Assembly (NCBI GenBank): GCA_035623335.1
Contig: DASPTQ010000306.1
Span: 1-64,000, forward strand
From: JAFAGX01 sp035623335
Lineage (GTDB): Bacteria > Acidobacteriota > Terriglobia > Terriglobales > Acidobacteriaceae
DNA length: 64,000 nt
Direction: 5' to 3'
Shown here: positions 34,322 through 44,225 of the stretch, piece after piece
How positions within the stretch are numbered: position 1 is the stretch's first letter
Layout of the letters: every line of letters starts with the position of its first letter
Notes under the pieces: model-generated
The model's input: only the letters and a program-made list of their open reading frames with translations
Told to the model about the DNA's origin: nothing
The model's database searches: none
Program-made: the position numbers and the translations under genes

Positions 34322-35602
34322 ATGACAACCACCACTGCCAGCCCTAGCAGCATGGAGCGCGAATTCAACCCTGTCGAGGCGCAGGCTGCCCGGTTCGATC
34401 TGGCCGCGCACAAACTCAATCTGGATGAAGGACTGTGGAAGGTGTTGCGCTACCCCAATCGGGAGATCACGGTGCACATCCCGGTTGCCATGGACAACGG
34501 GAGTCTGGATGTGTTCACCGGTTTTCGCGTGCAGCATTCGATCGCTCGCGGTCCGGCCAAAGGCGGGGTTCGCTACGCACCCGATGTCACGCTCGATGAA
34601 GTGCGCGCCCTGGCCAGCTGGATGACCTGGAAGTGCGCCGTCGTCAACATCCCGTTTGGTGGCGCCAAGGGCGGAATTATCTGCGATCCGCACAAAATGT
34701 CGATGGGCGAACTGGAGCGCATGACCCGCCGTTACACGGCAGAACTGTTCGAATTCATCGGTCCGGAAAAAGACGTTCCCGCACCCGACGTGAATACCAA
34801 CGAGCAGATCATGGCGTGGATGATGGATACCTACTCCATGCACATGCGCCAGACGGTTACGGCGGTCGTGACCGGTAAACCGATCAACATCGGAGGCTCG
34901 CGAGGTCGTCGCGAAGCGACCGGCCGCGGCATCATGATCGTCTGCGATGAGGCTATCAAGAAACTCAAGCTTTCCCCGAAGGATGCGCGCGTGATCGTGC
35001 AGGGTTTCGGCAACGTGGGCTCCAATGCTGCCCTGCTCATGGCCGAGGCCGGCTACAAAGTGATCGGCATTCTCGAGGTGGATGGCGGCCTTTATAACCG
35101 AAATGGAATCAACGTCCAAAAATTATCGGAGTATCGCCAACGCAACCGAACCATTGCGGGATTCCCCGAGGCCGAAGCCTCAAACGGCGCGGAACTACTG
35201 GTAACCGATTGCGACATTTTGATCCCCGCTGCGACCGAGAATCAGATCACCAGCCGCAATGCCGATCGCGTCAAGTGCAAGATCCTGGCGGAAGGCGCGA
35301 ACGGTCCTACCACGGCCGCAGCCGACGAAATCCTGGCCGAGAAAGGTGTGTTCGTCATTCCTGACATCTTGTGCAATGCCGGCGGCGTGACCACGTCGTA
35401 TTTTGAATGGGTCCAGGACCGGCAAGGCTACTTTTGGAAGGAATCCTTCGTCAACGAGCAACTGGAAATGATCATGGTGGCTGCCTTTGAGGATGTTATC
35501 CGCTATGCCGACGTCCACCAGGTCAACAACCGAATCGCCGCCTATATGCTGGCCATCGACCGAGTGGCCTACACCATTCGGCAGCGTGGAATCTATGCTT
35601 GA
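34322..35602 (+). CDS. gdhA: Glu/Leu/Phe/Val dehydrogenase, probable glutamate dehydrogenase
   Basis: The 426-residue protein has the dimerisation domain with GPAKGGVRYAPDVTLDEVRA and catalytic Lys in MTWKCAVVNIPFGGAKGGII, the PAPDVNTNEQIMAWMMDTYS segment, and the Rossmann domain with VIVQGFGNVGSNAA. Residue order and length match hexameric glutamate dehydrogenases that interconvert glutamate with 2-oxoglutarate and ammonium. It connects with the amt/glnB/glnD operon of this window in function, not in position. NAD or NADP preference is not decided here. Confidence 0.93.
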   Translation: MTTTTASPSSMEREFNPVEAQAARFDLAAHKLNLDEGLWKVLRYPNREITVHIPVAMDNGSLDVFTGFRVQHSIARGPAKGGVRYAPDVTLDEVRALASWMTWKCAVVNIPFGGAKGGIICDPHKMSMGELERMTRRYTAELFEFIGPEKDVPAPDVNTNEQIMAWMMDTYSMHMRQTVTAVVTGKPINIGGSRGRREATGRGIMIVCDEAIKKLKLSPKDARVIVQGFGNVGSNAALLMAEAGYKVIGILEVDGGLYNRNGINVQKLSEYRQRNRTIAGFPEAEASNGAELLVTDCDILIPAATENQITSRNADRVKCKILAEGANGPTTAAADEILAEKGVFVIPDILCNAGGVTTSYFEWVQDRQGYFWKESFVNEQLEMIMVAAFEDVIRYADVHQVNNRIAAYMLAIDRVAYTIRQRGIYA

Positions 35603-35718
35603 GGGGGGCCCTTCGAACCGCAGAGCCCAGGCAGTAAGCCAAGGCTAAGCGGAATCGACCCAACCATTGTCGCTCCCCCGTCCTGTGCGAAGCGAAAGGT
35701 TCCCGTCGTTCGCACCAC

Positions 35719-36309
35719 TCATTTCCGTTGGCGTTGGCCCATCTTCGCGATGGCCGAACCCCGGAAGCAACCTGCCATGTGGTCGTTGACTAAGCCCATG
35801 GCCTGCATGAAGGCATAGCAGATCGTGCTGCCGACGAAGGCGAATCCACGCTTGCGCAGGTCTTTGCTCATGGCGTCGGACTCGGCGCTCGACGCCGGAA
35901 CGTCTTTTGGCACCCGCCATGTATTCCGCCGCGGTTTGCCGCCAACGAAACCCCAGATGTAGCGGTCAAAGGATCCGAACTCGTCCTGCACCTTGAGGAA
36001 CGCCTTGGCGTTCTTTACGGCAGAGGCGATCTTGAGCCGGTTGCGAACAATTCCCGGGTTACCTAATAAAGCTCTGATTTTGCGGCGATCATAAGCGGCA
36101 ATCCGAGAGGGATCGAAGCCGTCGAAGGCGTCGTGATAATTCCGGCGCTTGCGGAGAATGATTTCCCAGTTCAGACCAGCCTGAGCGCCTTCTAGGATCA
36201 AAAATTCAAACAGCGTGCGATCATCATGGCACGGCACGCCCCACTCTTCATCGTGGTAAGGGATCGATAGTTCGCTCTGAGCCCAGCGGCAGCGACGGAC
36301 TGGTGTCAT
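35719..36309 (-). CDS. tag: DNA-3-methyladenine glycosylase I
   Basis: The 196-residue protein is close to E. coli Tag in motif and length: CRWAQSELSIPYHDEEWG, LILEGAQAGLNWEIILRKR, FVGSTICYAFMQAMGLVNDH. The zinc ligands Cys7, His19 and the C-terminal NDHMAGC His and Cys are present. It removes 3-methyladenine from alkylated DNA. It is convergent with gdhA. Confidence 0.95.
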   Translation of the reverse strand: MTPVRRCRWAQSELSIPYHDEEWGVPCHDDRTLFEFLILEGAQAGLNWEIILRKRRNYHDAFDGFDPSRIAAYDRRKIRALLGNPGIVRNRLKIASAVKNAKAFLKVQDEFGSFDRYIWGFVGGKPRRNTWRVPKDVPASSAESDAMSKDLRKRGFAFVGSTICYAFMQAMGLVNDHMAGCFRGSAIAKMGQRQRK

Positions 36310-36346
36310 AAACCGGCCAAGAGATTGCGCAGGATTACCGCCAGAG

Positions 36347-37060
36347 TCATTCCAGGGATTTTGGGTCCGAGAGGTTCTTCGGACTCTTCTTGTCCAAGAG
36401 CGCGACCAGTGCTTGGGCGCAAGAGGGAGTCTTTACTTTATTTTCTGCAATGATCTCTTTCGCGCTTAGCTTCTGACCGTACAGCTTCTCGTTAGCGCTG
36501 TTGTCGGAGCGCAGGGTCGATCCTTCGAGCGAAACCCCGGCGAAGAGACCCTTATTGCGCGAATAGGAGAGAATCTCCGCCGACATCACGATGTCGGTTG
36601 CCCCTTCTGCGGTACGACCTTTAGGGCCGGCTGCCGCCGAGGCATCTCCCCCCAGCTTCACCTTGCTGCTGAGCAGGGAACGGGCGCCCTTCGGATTCAT
36701 AACGAGTAGGACGAAATCGGTAGCTTCCCCACCTATCTGAAGACCGAAGCTGCCGCCTTCCAAAGCGTAAAGCGCCGGCGCTCCCCACAGGCCGGTAAAA
36801 TGCTGTCCGCCGCGGCAAATCATGACACCACGGCCATAACTGGCGCCGAAGACGAAGGCGGCTTTCTTGACCGAAGGCAAGATGACAACGCATTCGGCTT
36901 TGTCCAGCAAGTCCTGGGGAATATTCTCCGGGATATTTAAGATCTCTTTGAGAACCTGACCTGCATCTTTTACCCGGTCTTGCTCGTGGTAGCTGTCCAC
37001 GGCAATCGCCGCGGAGGGGAGGACGCAGATCGCCAACAGAAGTAGCAGGGTTTTTCTCAT
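36347..37060 (-). CDS. SYLF (Ysc84-like) lipid-binding domain protein, secreted
   Basis: The 237-residue protein has a signal peptide (MRKTLLLLLAICVLPSAAIA) and a SYLF/DUF500 domain: VILPSVKKAAFVFGASYGRG, MICRGGQHFTGLWGAPALYA, GGSFGLQIGGEATDFVLLVM, then SAEILSYSRNKGLFAGVSLE. SYLF domains bind phosphoinositides in eukaryotes; in bacteria they are secreted and poorly studied. It is upstream of tag, which follows 37 bp later on the same strand. Confidence 0.9.
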   Translation of the reverse strand: MRKTLLLLLAICVLPSAAIAVDSYHEQDRVKDAGQVLKEILNIPENIPQDLLDKAECVVILPSVKKAAFVFGASYGRGVMICRGGQHFTGLWGAPALYALEGGSFGLQIGGEATDFVLLVMNPKGARSLLSSKVKLGGDASAAAGPKGRTAEGATDIVMSAEILSYSRNKGLFAGVSLEGSTLRSDNSANEKLYGQKLSAKEIIAENKVKTPSCAQALVALLDKKSPKNLSDPKSLE

Positions 37061-37383
37061 CGCATCTCCAAATCTCGAGTGGATGCATCCATTTTACTCC
37101 CGGCTCGGACACCAGCCATTTACATCACGGGCACGCTGTGGATTCGGGCACTTAGAGGAAATCCAGTCGGTAGTCGTCTGCCGAGGCTCGAGCCTTTCAG
37201 GGGGCCCTGGAGGGTTACTGTTTGCAAGTCTTTATCCTGGCTCATCGTGCTCCTTTTGTAACTTGGCCTGCGCCGGGGCTTCTCCTAAAGTCAAGCATGA
37301 GACTTCGGTCCTTTACGTGCATCTCATAACGTGGGGGCTACCTGGCCGGGCATAAGTCGTGCGAGGCCCAGAAGGGGTGAGGA
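37061..37383. other. 323-bp divergent intergenic region, no gene seen
   Basis: It lies between the SYLF gene (minus) and the VWFA gene (plus). Short frames here have no family features. A ribosome binding site (GAGGA) is directly before ATG 37384. I see no strong promoter match or hairpin. Confidence 0.5.
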
Positions 37384-38370
37384 ATGAAGTACACAAGGCT
37401 GTATATTTTTCTCCTTGCCGCCTTGGTGTCGCCCCGTCTCGCGCCCCTGCCAGCGCAGTCAAGTTCGGTAATCCCTGCCAATTCCTTTGTTTCTGGCTCG
37501 GCTGACGACCCGAGCGATCAGAGCCAGGATGCGGTTCTTACCATTAAGAAGCGGGTCGATGAAGTGCACGTCTTGTTCATCGCCACCAATAAGCACGGTC
37601 GCTTCGTACGTAACTTGGATCAGGCTGACTTCGCCATTCTCGACGACCACAAGCCACCGCAATCGATCGTCAATTTCCATAGCGAGACGGACCTTCCTCT
37701 CGAGCTAGGTTTGTTGATCGATACCAGTGGTTCGGTGCGTACGCGCTTTGACTTTGAGCAGGCATCCGCGATCAGCTTTCTCGAACAGACCATACGTCCT
37801 AATTTCGACAAAGCCTTTGTTATGGGTTTCAGCAGCCAGTCTACCCTGACCCAAGACTTTACCGACAACACCAGCCTGCTGAGGATCGGGGTCCACCACC
37901 TGCGGAATGGCGGGGGAACGGCGCTGTTTGATGCCATTTACCGAGCTTGCCGTACCAAGCTGATGAAAGAACCGAATGAACAGCCGGCGCGCCGCGCGAT
38001 CATCGTGGTGAGCGATGGCGAAGACAATCAGAGCGAGGTCAGGGAAGTGCAGGCGATCGAGATGGCGCAGCGGGCAGAAGTCATCATTTATGCGATTTCA
38101 ACCGATGACAGCGGCCTGGTCCTGCGGGGCGACACGGTTTTGCAGCAACTCGCCGAGGCCACCGGTGGCCGGGCCTTCTTCCCGTTCAAGATGAAGGATG
38201 TAAAGACCTCCTTTGCGGCCATCGAGGACGAACTCCGCAGCCAATATGTTGTTTCCTACCACCCTGCCGATTTTGAAGCCGACGGACGCTTTCGTCCGAT
38301 TGAGATTACAGCGCTGAAGAAGGACCTTCAGGTACGAGCCCGCAAGGGTTATTACGCACCCACCCACTAG
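37384..38370 (+). CDS. Secreted VWFA-domain protein (Acidobacteriota-type)
   Basis: The 328-residue protein has a signal peptide and a single VWFA domain with a MIDAS metal site: DTSGS in LGLLIDTSGSVRTRFDFEQA, the Thr of the second loop (NGGGTALFDAIYRA), and the Asp of VVSDGEDNQ. An N-terminal region (LFIATNKHGRFVRNLDQADF) matches the VWFA-related family common in Acidobacteriota. It probably mediates protein contacts outside the cell. GAGGA precedes ATG 37384. The STN-like gene follows 72 bp later. Confidence 0.9.
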   Translation: MKYTRLYIFLLAALVSPRLAPLPAQSSSVIPANSFVSGSADDPSDQSQDAVLTIKKRVDEVHVLFIATNKHGRFVRNLDQADFAILDDHKPPQSIVNFHSETDLPLELGLLIDTSGSVRTRFDFEQASAISFLEQTIRPNFDKAFVMGFSSQSTLTQDFTDNTSLLRIGVHHLRNGGGTALFDAIYRACRTKLMKEPNEQPARRAIIVVSDGEDNQSEVREVQAIEMAQRAEVIIYAISTDDSGLVLRGDTVLQQLAEATGGRAFFPFKMKDVKTSFAAIEDELRSQYVVSYHPADFEADGRFRPIEITALKKDLQVRARKGYYAPTH

Positions 38371-38442
38371 CCGAGCGATGCTAAAATAGCTCTGTGCCCG
38401 CTGCAAGATCGAGGGCGGCCTCCGTTCTTCGGGCAGAGGACA

Positions 38443-39246
38443 ATGAAGATCAGATTTGGATTGGCGGTAGCCGTAGGGTCGATCCTGATGCCCTGGGCAG
38501 GCGCACAAGTGCCGGCCCCGGCGCAAACCAGGGTCCGCCCGCAGGTCCCCCAACAGAAGTTGGCTCAGCCTCCGCAGCCGGCACCGCCCGCGCAGCCCGC
38601 GACCGTCGCTCCGCCATCCCCTGAACAAAAGCCGGCAACTCCTCCTCAAGTCACATTCAGCAGCGGAAGTTTGACCATTACCGCCGACAATTCCACCCTA
38701 GGCGACATCCTGCGGGCCGTGCACCGCCAGACGGGAGCATCGGTCGACGTTCCGGCAAACGCCACCGAGCGGGTGGTAGGCAGGTTTGGTCCTGGTCCAG
38801 CCCGAGATGTCGTGGCCTCGCTGCTGAATGGATCCCATTTCAATTATGTCCTACTCGGATCCGAGACCGATCCCAGCGGACTCGATAAAGTCGTGCTTCT
38901 CTCGAAGCCCGGCGGTGACGTAGCACCTGTCGAGCAGGCTCGGGTCTCAGGCCGTATGCTTCCCGTGCCCCAACCTGCTGACAATGCTGACAGTGCGAAT
39001 GATGATGACGCCGCTCAAGATATGATTCCCGATGCCAGCGAAGCTACCGACGAGCAGGCCAACCAGGCGCAAGCGGAAGATCCAGCCCAGGCGCAGCCGC
39101 AGGGGCAGCCTGGTATCAAGACTCCCGAGCAGCTTCTGCAGGAACTGCAACAACGGCAACAGCAAATGCAGCAGCAGCAGGGAGCACCGGTTCCTCCGGG
39201 ATATCCGCCGACTCCAAACCCAGGCACGTCTCCGCAGCCGAAGTAA
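38443..39246 (+). CDS. Secreted STN-like domain protein of unknown function
   Basis: The 267-residue protein has a signal peptide and a Pro/Gln-rich linker. A domain at about 65-150 (FSSGSLTITADNSTLGDILR, then AVHRQTGASVDVPANATERV, then FNYVLLGSE) has the shape of the secretin/TonB N-terminal (STN) domain. The rest is a disordered Asp/Gln/Pro-rich tail (QQLQ/QQQQ runs). STN domains usually introduce secretins or TonB receptors, but no channel follows here. It may act with the VWFA protein directly upstream. Its role is unknown. Confidence 0.7.
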   Translation: MKIRFGLAVAVGSILMPWAGAQVPAPAQTRVRPQVPQQKLAQPPQPAPPAQPATVAPPSPEQKPATPPQVTFSSGSLTITADNSTLGDILRAVHRQTGASVDVPANATERVVGRFGPGPARDVVASLLNGSHFNYVLLGSETDPSGLDKVVLLSKPGGDVAPVEQARVSGRMLPVPQPADNADSANDDDAAQDMIPDASEATDEQANQAQAEDPAQAQPQGQPGIKTPEQLLQELQQRQQQMQQQQGAPVPPGYPPTPNPGTSPQPK

Positions 39247-39326
39247 CCTTCAAGGGCAACAACGCGATGCCGCACCCGTTCCGAGCAATGGTTTTGGGCT
39301 GAAGACTGGGTGGTTGGCCGATCGGA

Positions 39327-39542
39327 TTAGTTTCCGCCCGCGTGCGCCGCTTGGGCCTGGTTTCCGACTAAAGAAGGTTTCGCATCCGCCTTGGGCCGGC
39401 TCGCAGCGAACGCTTGCAGGATCAACAGGACCGCGCCAAACCCGGACATGATCCCGAGTGCAACGACGGCTACCACGGTTAAAGAAAGTATCAAAGCACC
39501 TAGTAACTCACCCAAGTTCGGCCCGCCTTTGTCATGAATCAC
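39327..39542 (-). CDS. Possible small membrane protein
   Basis: From GTG 39542 the frame gives about 71 residues with one long hydrophobic segment (ELLGALILSLTVVAVVALGI and onward) followed by a polar Ala/Lys/Asn tail. It looks like a single-pass membrane peptide. The longer frame to 39740 overlaps uvrA and is not likely to be coding upstream. No clear ribosome binding site. Function unknown. Confidence 0.35.
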   Translation of the reverse strand: MIHDKGGPNLGELLGALILSLTVVAVVALGIMSGFGAVLLILQAFAASRPKADAKPSLVGNQAQAAHAGGN

Positions 39543-39698
39543 CGCAGCTGCGAATCCGCTTTTCCAATGTAACTGCGTTGACGCTCGCTGCTGTTTGCAA
39601 ATATGATACGGAGTAAAGGTGCGCCCTTTACTCTCCAACATTTCTAGAGCTCCGTCCACATTACGGAAGGCCACTGCGGGTGCTGCTGTCGCATAACT

Positions 39699-42503
39699 AT
39701 GGCGATTACAAAGATTTCGGTGCGAGGGGCGCGCCAACACAATCTCAAGAACCTCAACCTTGAGATCCCGCGAGACAGCCTAACCGTGATTACCGGTCTC
39801 AGCGGGTCGGGCAAGTCTTCCCTCGCTTTCGACACCATTTACGCGGAGGGCCAACGGCGCTACGTGGAGACGCTTTCGGCCTACGCGCGGCAATTTCTCG
39901 AGCAGATGGAGAGGCCGGATGTCGATTCAATCGACGGACTGAGCCCGTCGATCTCGATTGAACAGAAAACTACCAGTCGTAGCCCCCGCTCGACGGTTGG
40001 GACAATTACCGAGATTTACGACTACCTTCGTCTTTTATTCGCTTCGATCGGGTCCCCGCACTGCCCCCAGTGCGGCCGAGCCATCACCCGCCAGTCGGCG
40101 GAACAGATCGTCGAGCGGGTCATGGCCCTCACTCCCGAAGACCGGGTTATGGTGCTCGCGCCGATCGTTCGCGGGCGCAAAGGCGAGTTCAAGCAGGAAA
40201 TGGAGAAGCTAGTGCAGCACGGCTTTACCCGGGCGCGCATCGACGGCCAGTTGGTCAATCTGGATGATGAACCTGTGCTCGATAAGCGGAAAAACCACAC
40301 CATTGAAGTGGTCGTCGATCGATTGCTCGTCAAACCGGGTATCGAACACCGTTTGGGGCTCTCGATCGGACTCGCTATGAAACTGGCCGGCGGACTGGTC
40401 GGGGTCTCGGTGGTTGGCGGCCAGGAGCAGCTTTATTCGGAGAAGCTTGCCTGCCCGGACTGTGGAATTAGCGTTCCCCAGCTGGAGCCGCGGTCGTTTT
40501 CTTTTAACAGCGCCTACGGGGCCTGCCCGGAATGCCACGGGTTAGGCAGTCGCTATGATCTTGATCCGGCGAAGCTCATCGCGGATTGGTCCAAGCCCCT
40601 GCTCGATGGCGGGCTTGGACCCGGTTCGGCCTCGCCGAGTCTGATCCGTATGCTCGAAATCACAGCGGCTGCGCATGGCTTCGATTTACGGACTCCATTC
40701 GAGAAGTTTCCCGAGAACATTCAGAATCTGCTGCTCTACGGGGAGGGCCGGCCAGGGGGAAAAACCGGCTTCTTCGGAGTTCTCGGCTACTTGAAGCGCA
40801 CCTTCGAGGAAACGGCGTCCGAGAGTTATCGCGAATTCCTGGCCGACTATATGTCGGCCTCGCCCTGTCCCGCCTGCCACGGGCAACGACTCCGTCCCGA
40901 GAGCTTGGCGGTGAAGGTGGGCGGCATGTCGATCGCAGACTTCACCCGCTTGCCAGTTTCCCGGGCTCTCGAAGCAGTTCAGAAGATCCAACTCACGGCC
41001 CGCGAAGCTCTCATCGCCGCGAGAATCGTTCATGAGATCGTGGAGCGCTTGCGGTTCCTCGATGCGGTTGGGCTGGGCTATATCTCCTTGGATCGCTCGG
41101 CAGCCACGCTTTCGGGAGGCGAAGGGCAGCGGATCCGCCTGGCGACGCAGATTGGATCCAAGCTGCGCGGGGTGCTGTACGTCCTCGATGAGCCCTCCAT
41201 CGGTCTGCATCACCGTGACAATGGCCGCCTGCTGAAGGCTCTCGAGGAACTGCGCGACTTGGGCAATACCGTTGTCGTCGTAGAACATGATGAGGAGACG
41301 ATCCGTCGCGCGGATTACGTGATCGATCTCGGCCCGGGCGCAGGCCGGCACGGCGGTGAACTGGTAGCCCAGGGGACTCCGCAAGAAATTATGCAGGTTC
41401 CGATGTCTCTGACCGGAGCTTACATTTCCGGCAGGGCGCAGATCGAGATGTTGGCCGAGCGACGGCAGCCGAACGGCGCAGGCATCAGCATTCTGGGGGC
41501 ACGAGAAAACAACCTCAAGAATCTCGATGTGTGCTTTCCTTTGGGCGTGATGACCGTGGTGACGGGAGTCTCCGGCTCGGGGAAGTCGACTTTGGTGAAT
41601 GACATTCTCTATCGGGCCTTGGCCAAGGCCCTCTATCACTCGCGCGAAGAACCGGGAGCGTACCGGGGCATCTCCGGGGCCGAGCTGGTCGACAAGGTCA
41701 TTCGCATTGATCAATTACCGATCGGCCGCACCCCTCGCTCCAATCCGGCGACCTACACGGGCGTGTTCGCTCCCATTCGCGATCTCTACGCCATGCTGCC
41801 GGAATCCCGCGAGCGCGGCTACAAGCCGGGCCGGTTCTCCTTCAACGTCGCGGGAGGGCGCTGTGAAGCGTGCCAGGGAGAAGGTCAGCGCCGCATTGAG
41901 ATGAATTTTCTTCCCGACGTATACGTACTCTGCGAGGTCTGTGGTGGCCGTCGCTACAATCATGAAACCTTGGCCGTCCGATACCAGGGATGCTCGATCG
42001 CAGACATTCTCGAAATGCCGGCCGCCGACGCGCTGGCGCTGCTCGACAACATTCCCCCGATCAAGCAGAAGCTGCAGACGCTGGTCGAAGTAGGCTTAGG
42101 CTATATCCATCTGGGACAATCTGCCGTGACCCTCTCCGGAGGCGAAGCGCAACGCATCAAGTTGGCACGCGAGTTGAGCAAACGGCAAACGGGCAGGACT
42201 TTGTACCTGCTCGATGAGCCAACCACCGGCCTCCACTTCGATGATGTCAAGAAGTTGCTCAAGGTCTTGCATCGCCTCACCGACCTGGGCAACACCATCG
42301 TGATCATCGAACACAATCTTGACGTGATCCGTAACGCCGATTGGATCATCGATTTGGGTCCGGAGGGCGGCGAGGAAGGTGGCCGGATCGTTGCCCAGGG
42401 CACTCCAGAGCAAATCGCCCGCCACAAAAAGTCGTTCACCGGGCAGGCGCTGGCCCGCTATTTCGACGGCAGAGAACAAGAAATCCGAAGTTTCTCGGCG
42501 TAA
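39699..42503 (+). CDS. uvrA: Excinuclease ABC subunit A
   Basis: The 934-residue protein has two ABC cassettes. The first has Walker A GLSGSGKSSLAF and signature LSGGEGQRIRLATQIGS; the second has GVSGSGKSTLVND and LSGGEAQRIKLARELSK. Zinc-finger cysteines are seen as CPQCG, CPDCG/CPECHG, CPACHG and CEACQG/CEVCGG. It detects bulky DNA damage with UvrB. The length is normal (about 940). Confidence 0.97.
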   Translation: MAITKISVRGARQHNLKNLNLEIPRDSLTVITGLSGSGKSSLAFDTIYAEGQRRYVETLSAYARQFLEQMERPDVDSIDGLSPSISIEQKTTSRSPRSTVGTITEIYDYLRLLFASIGSPHCPQCGRAITRQSAEQIVERVMALTPEDRVMVLAPIVRGRKGEFKQEMEKLVQHGFTRARIDGQLVNLDDEPVLDKRKNHTIEVVVDRLLVKPGIEHRLGLSIGLAMKLAGGLVGVSVVGGQEQLYSEKLACPDCGISVPQLEPRSFSFNSAYGACPECHGLGSRYDLDPAKLIADWSKPLLDGGLGPGSASPSLIRMLEITAAAHGFDLRTPFEKFPENIQNLLLYGEGRPGGKTGFFGVLGYLKRTFEETASESYREFLADYMSASPCPACHGQRLRPESLAVKVGGMSIADFTRLPVSRALEAVQKIQLTAREALIAARIVHEIVERLRFLDAVGLGYISLDRSAATLSGGEGQRIRLATQIGSKLRGVLYVLDEPSIGLHHRDNGRLLKALEELRDLGNTVVVVEHDEETIRRADYVIDLGPGAGRHGGELVAQGTPQEIMQVPMSLTGAYISGRAQIEMLAERRQPNGAGISILGARENNLKNLDVCFPLGVMTVVTGVSGSGKSTLVNDILYRALAKALYHSREEPGAYRGISGAELVDKVIRIDQLPIGRTPRSNPATYTGVFAPIRDLYAMLPESRERGYKPGRFSFNVAGGRCEACQGEGQRRIEMNFLPDVYVLCEVCGGRRYNHETLAVRYQGCSIADILEMPAADALALLDNIPPIKQKLQTLVEVGLGYIHLGQSAVTLSGGEAQRIKLARELSKRQTGRTLYLLDEPTTGLHFDDVKKLLKVLHRLTDLGNTIVIIEHNLDVIRNADWIIDLGPEGGEEGGRIVAQGTPEQIARHKKSFTGQALARYFDGREQEIRSFSA

Positions 42504-42720
42504 TCCCAAGCTTCACCGACAGCTCCTGGCTTCGCTCTGCCGCGGGACGCTTAAGGAAGGAGCCTCAAGGAGGATCCTGGGGGAGTCCGGGGACGGACTG
42601 CCAAAGTCCTTCACCTTCAATCCGGATTTTCGTGTAAATTCAAAAGTCGACTCGAACCTTCTCAAACCGTTGTCTTCCTCGCCCAACCCGTTGTCGGGTT
42701 CCGATCCGGTGCTTCCCGCG

Positions 42721-43467
42721 ATGCGTGTCCCAACCCCTCCTGAAGATCCGCCCTGGAGCGGCTGGGACGTGGTTGGCGTCGTGGCCCTGACGGTATTGTC
42801 GCTCATGGTGATTCCTCTGCTCGTCGTGTTGCCTGCGCATTGGCTCGTGTATCCCAAGCTTTTCCTCATGGACATCGTGCAGGTTCCTGACGTCATTCTT
42901 CTCGTGCAAGTGCTGGCCTACGGGGCCGTCTTTGGCTTGATCTATTCCTTGTTGAAGACACGCAGCGGCGCATTCTGGGAACCTCTGCGATGGAACTGGC
43001 CCACTCGATCCTGGACTGCGTATCTGATGCTTGGCGCGTTGTTGTATGTCGCGCTCATGGGATTCGGGCAATTCCTGCCTATTCCGAAACATCTGCCGAT
43101 CGATCGCTTCTTTCAGCATGCCCGTACGGCCGCGCTGATGACGCTCCTTTCGGTCACGCTGGCTCCGTTTATGGAGGAGCTGTTCTTCCGGGGGTTGCTG
43201 TACCCCGTTCTGGCGCGCCGAACCGGAGTACCGCTGGCCATCTTTCTGACCGGTGCCGCGTTCGGGCTTCTTCATAGCGAACAGCTCAAATATTCGTGGG
43301 CGGTATTGATCATTTTCCTGGTGGGAATCGCCTTAACCGCGGTTCGTGCTGTCACCAAGTCTGTGGCCGCTAGTTTCCTTGTTCATGTCGGCTATAACGG
43401 AACGTTGTCGACCTTGTTGCTGGTTGCGACCAGCGGCTTTCGTCATTTGCAGAAGCTGAATTCATGA
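42721..43467 (+). CDS. CPBP-family intramembrane metalloprotease
   Basis: The protein has 248 residues from ATG 42721, with about six membrane helices. The CPBP (Abi/Rce1-like) motifs are present: EELFFRGLLYPVL (EExxxR), FGLLHSEQ (FxxxH) and HVGYN. These residues bind metal for intramembrane proteolysis. The larger frame to 42379 covers the tail of uvrA and is not a plausible start. Substrate unknown. It lies 217 bp after uvrA. Confidence 0.86.
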   Translation: MRVPTPPEDPPWSGWDVVGVVALTVLSLMVIPLLVVLPAHWLVYPKLFLMDIVQVPDVILLVQVLAYGAVFGLIYSLLKTRSGAFWEPLRWNWPTRSWTAYLMLGALLYVALMGFGQFLPIPKHLPIDRFFQHARTAALMTLLSVTLAPFMEELFFRGLLYPVLARRTGVPLAIFLTGAAFGLLHSEQLKYSWAVLIIFLVGIALTAVRAVTKSVAASFLVHVGYNGTLSTLLLVATSGFRHLQKLNS

Positions 43468-43539
43468 GCCGTCCGCCCCCGGCCCGCGGTTGCCCGCGAG
43501 TAGCGATCGTCCACCGGCTACTGTTATCTTAATCATTCC

Positions 43540-44109
43540 ATGTCCTCGGCCCGACAGGAACTGTTGCGTTTCCTCGCCAAGAAGTCTTTTCAATTGGGGA
43601 GTTTCACCCTGTCCTCGGGTGGCAGCAGCGATTACTATGTGGACTGCCGTACCACAACCTTGGACGCACGTGGCGCACAGCTTACCGGGCAAGTCTTTCT
43701 CGAGAGCATCGGGGCGCGGAATTGGCATCCCCAGGCGATTGGTGGATTGACCCTGGGGGCGGATCCGATCGTGGTAGCCGTGAGCGTGACCAGCGGAAGC
43801 ATCCACGGATTTCTGGTGCGCAAGGCTGAAAAGCAACATGGAACGGCTCAGAGAATCGAAGGCTTCCGCGAGAAGGGCGCGAGCGTCGTGATCGTGGATG
43901 ATGTTTGCACGACCGGAGCATCTACCATCCAGGCCCTGGAAGCGGCGCGGAATTTCGGATTTGAGGTGGTGGGAGTGATGTGCCTGGTGGAACGAGAGGA
44001 AGCCAACGGACGCAGGGCGGTCGAACGGGCGGCAGCCCCGGCGGAGTTTGTCTCGATCTTTACCGCAAGGGATGTCAGGGCCGAGCACCTAGCCAGCCGG
44101 GAGCTGTGA
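43540..44109 (+). CDS. pyrE: Orotate phosphoribosyltransferase
   Basis: The 189-residue PRTase has FQLGSFTLSSGGSSDYYVDC at the orotate/flexible region, the conserved GLTLGADPIVVAV, FLVRKAEKQHGTAQRIEG, and the PRPP loop VVIVDDVCTTGAST. It makes OMP in UMP biosynthesis. Length fits the short bacterial type. It lies 72 bp after the CPBP gene and 116 bp before mtnA. Confidence 0.94.
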   Translation: MSSARQELLRFLAKKSFQLGSFTLSSGGSSDYYVDCRTTTLDARGAQLTGQVFLESIGARNWHPQAIGGLTLGADPIVVAVSVTSGSIHGFLVRKAEKQHGTAQRIEGFREKGASVVIVDDVCTTGASTIQALEAARNFGFEVVGVMCLVEREEANGRRAVERAAAPAEFVSIFTARDVRAEHLASREL

Positions 44110-44225
44110 TCCGCGATGGATTCTTGATCGCCGGCCAGCCGCTGCCGATGGCATGGACGATGACTGGCTTGGGACAGGGGATCGCGGCGCAGGCTCGGTG
44201 CCGCATAACAGAGATGGTCGGAACC

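Noticed and set aside
39173..39180. CAG/GCAGCAG run resembling a trinucleotide repeat
   Set aside because: It encodes the Gln-rich tail of the STN-like protein, with mixed CAA/CAG codons over a longer stretch; ordinary low-complexity coding.
42582..42600. AGTCC/GGACT hairpin after uvrA
   Set aside because: Only 5-bp arms and no T-run; not convincing as a terminator.
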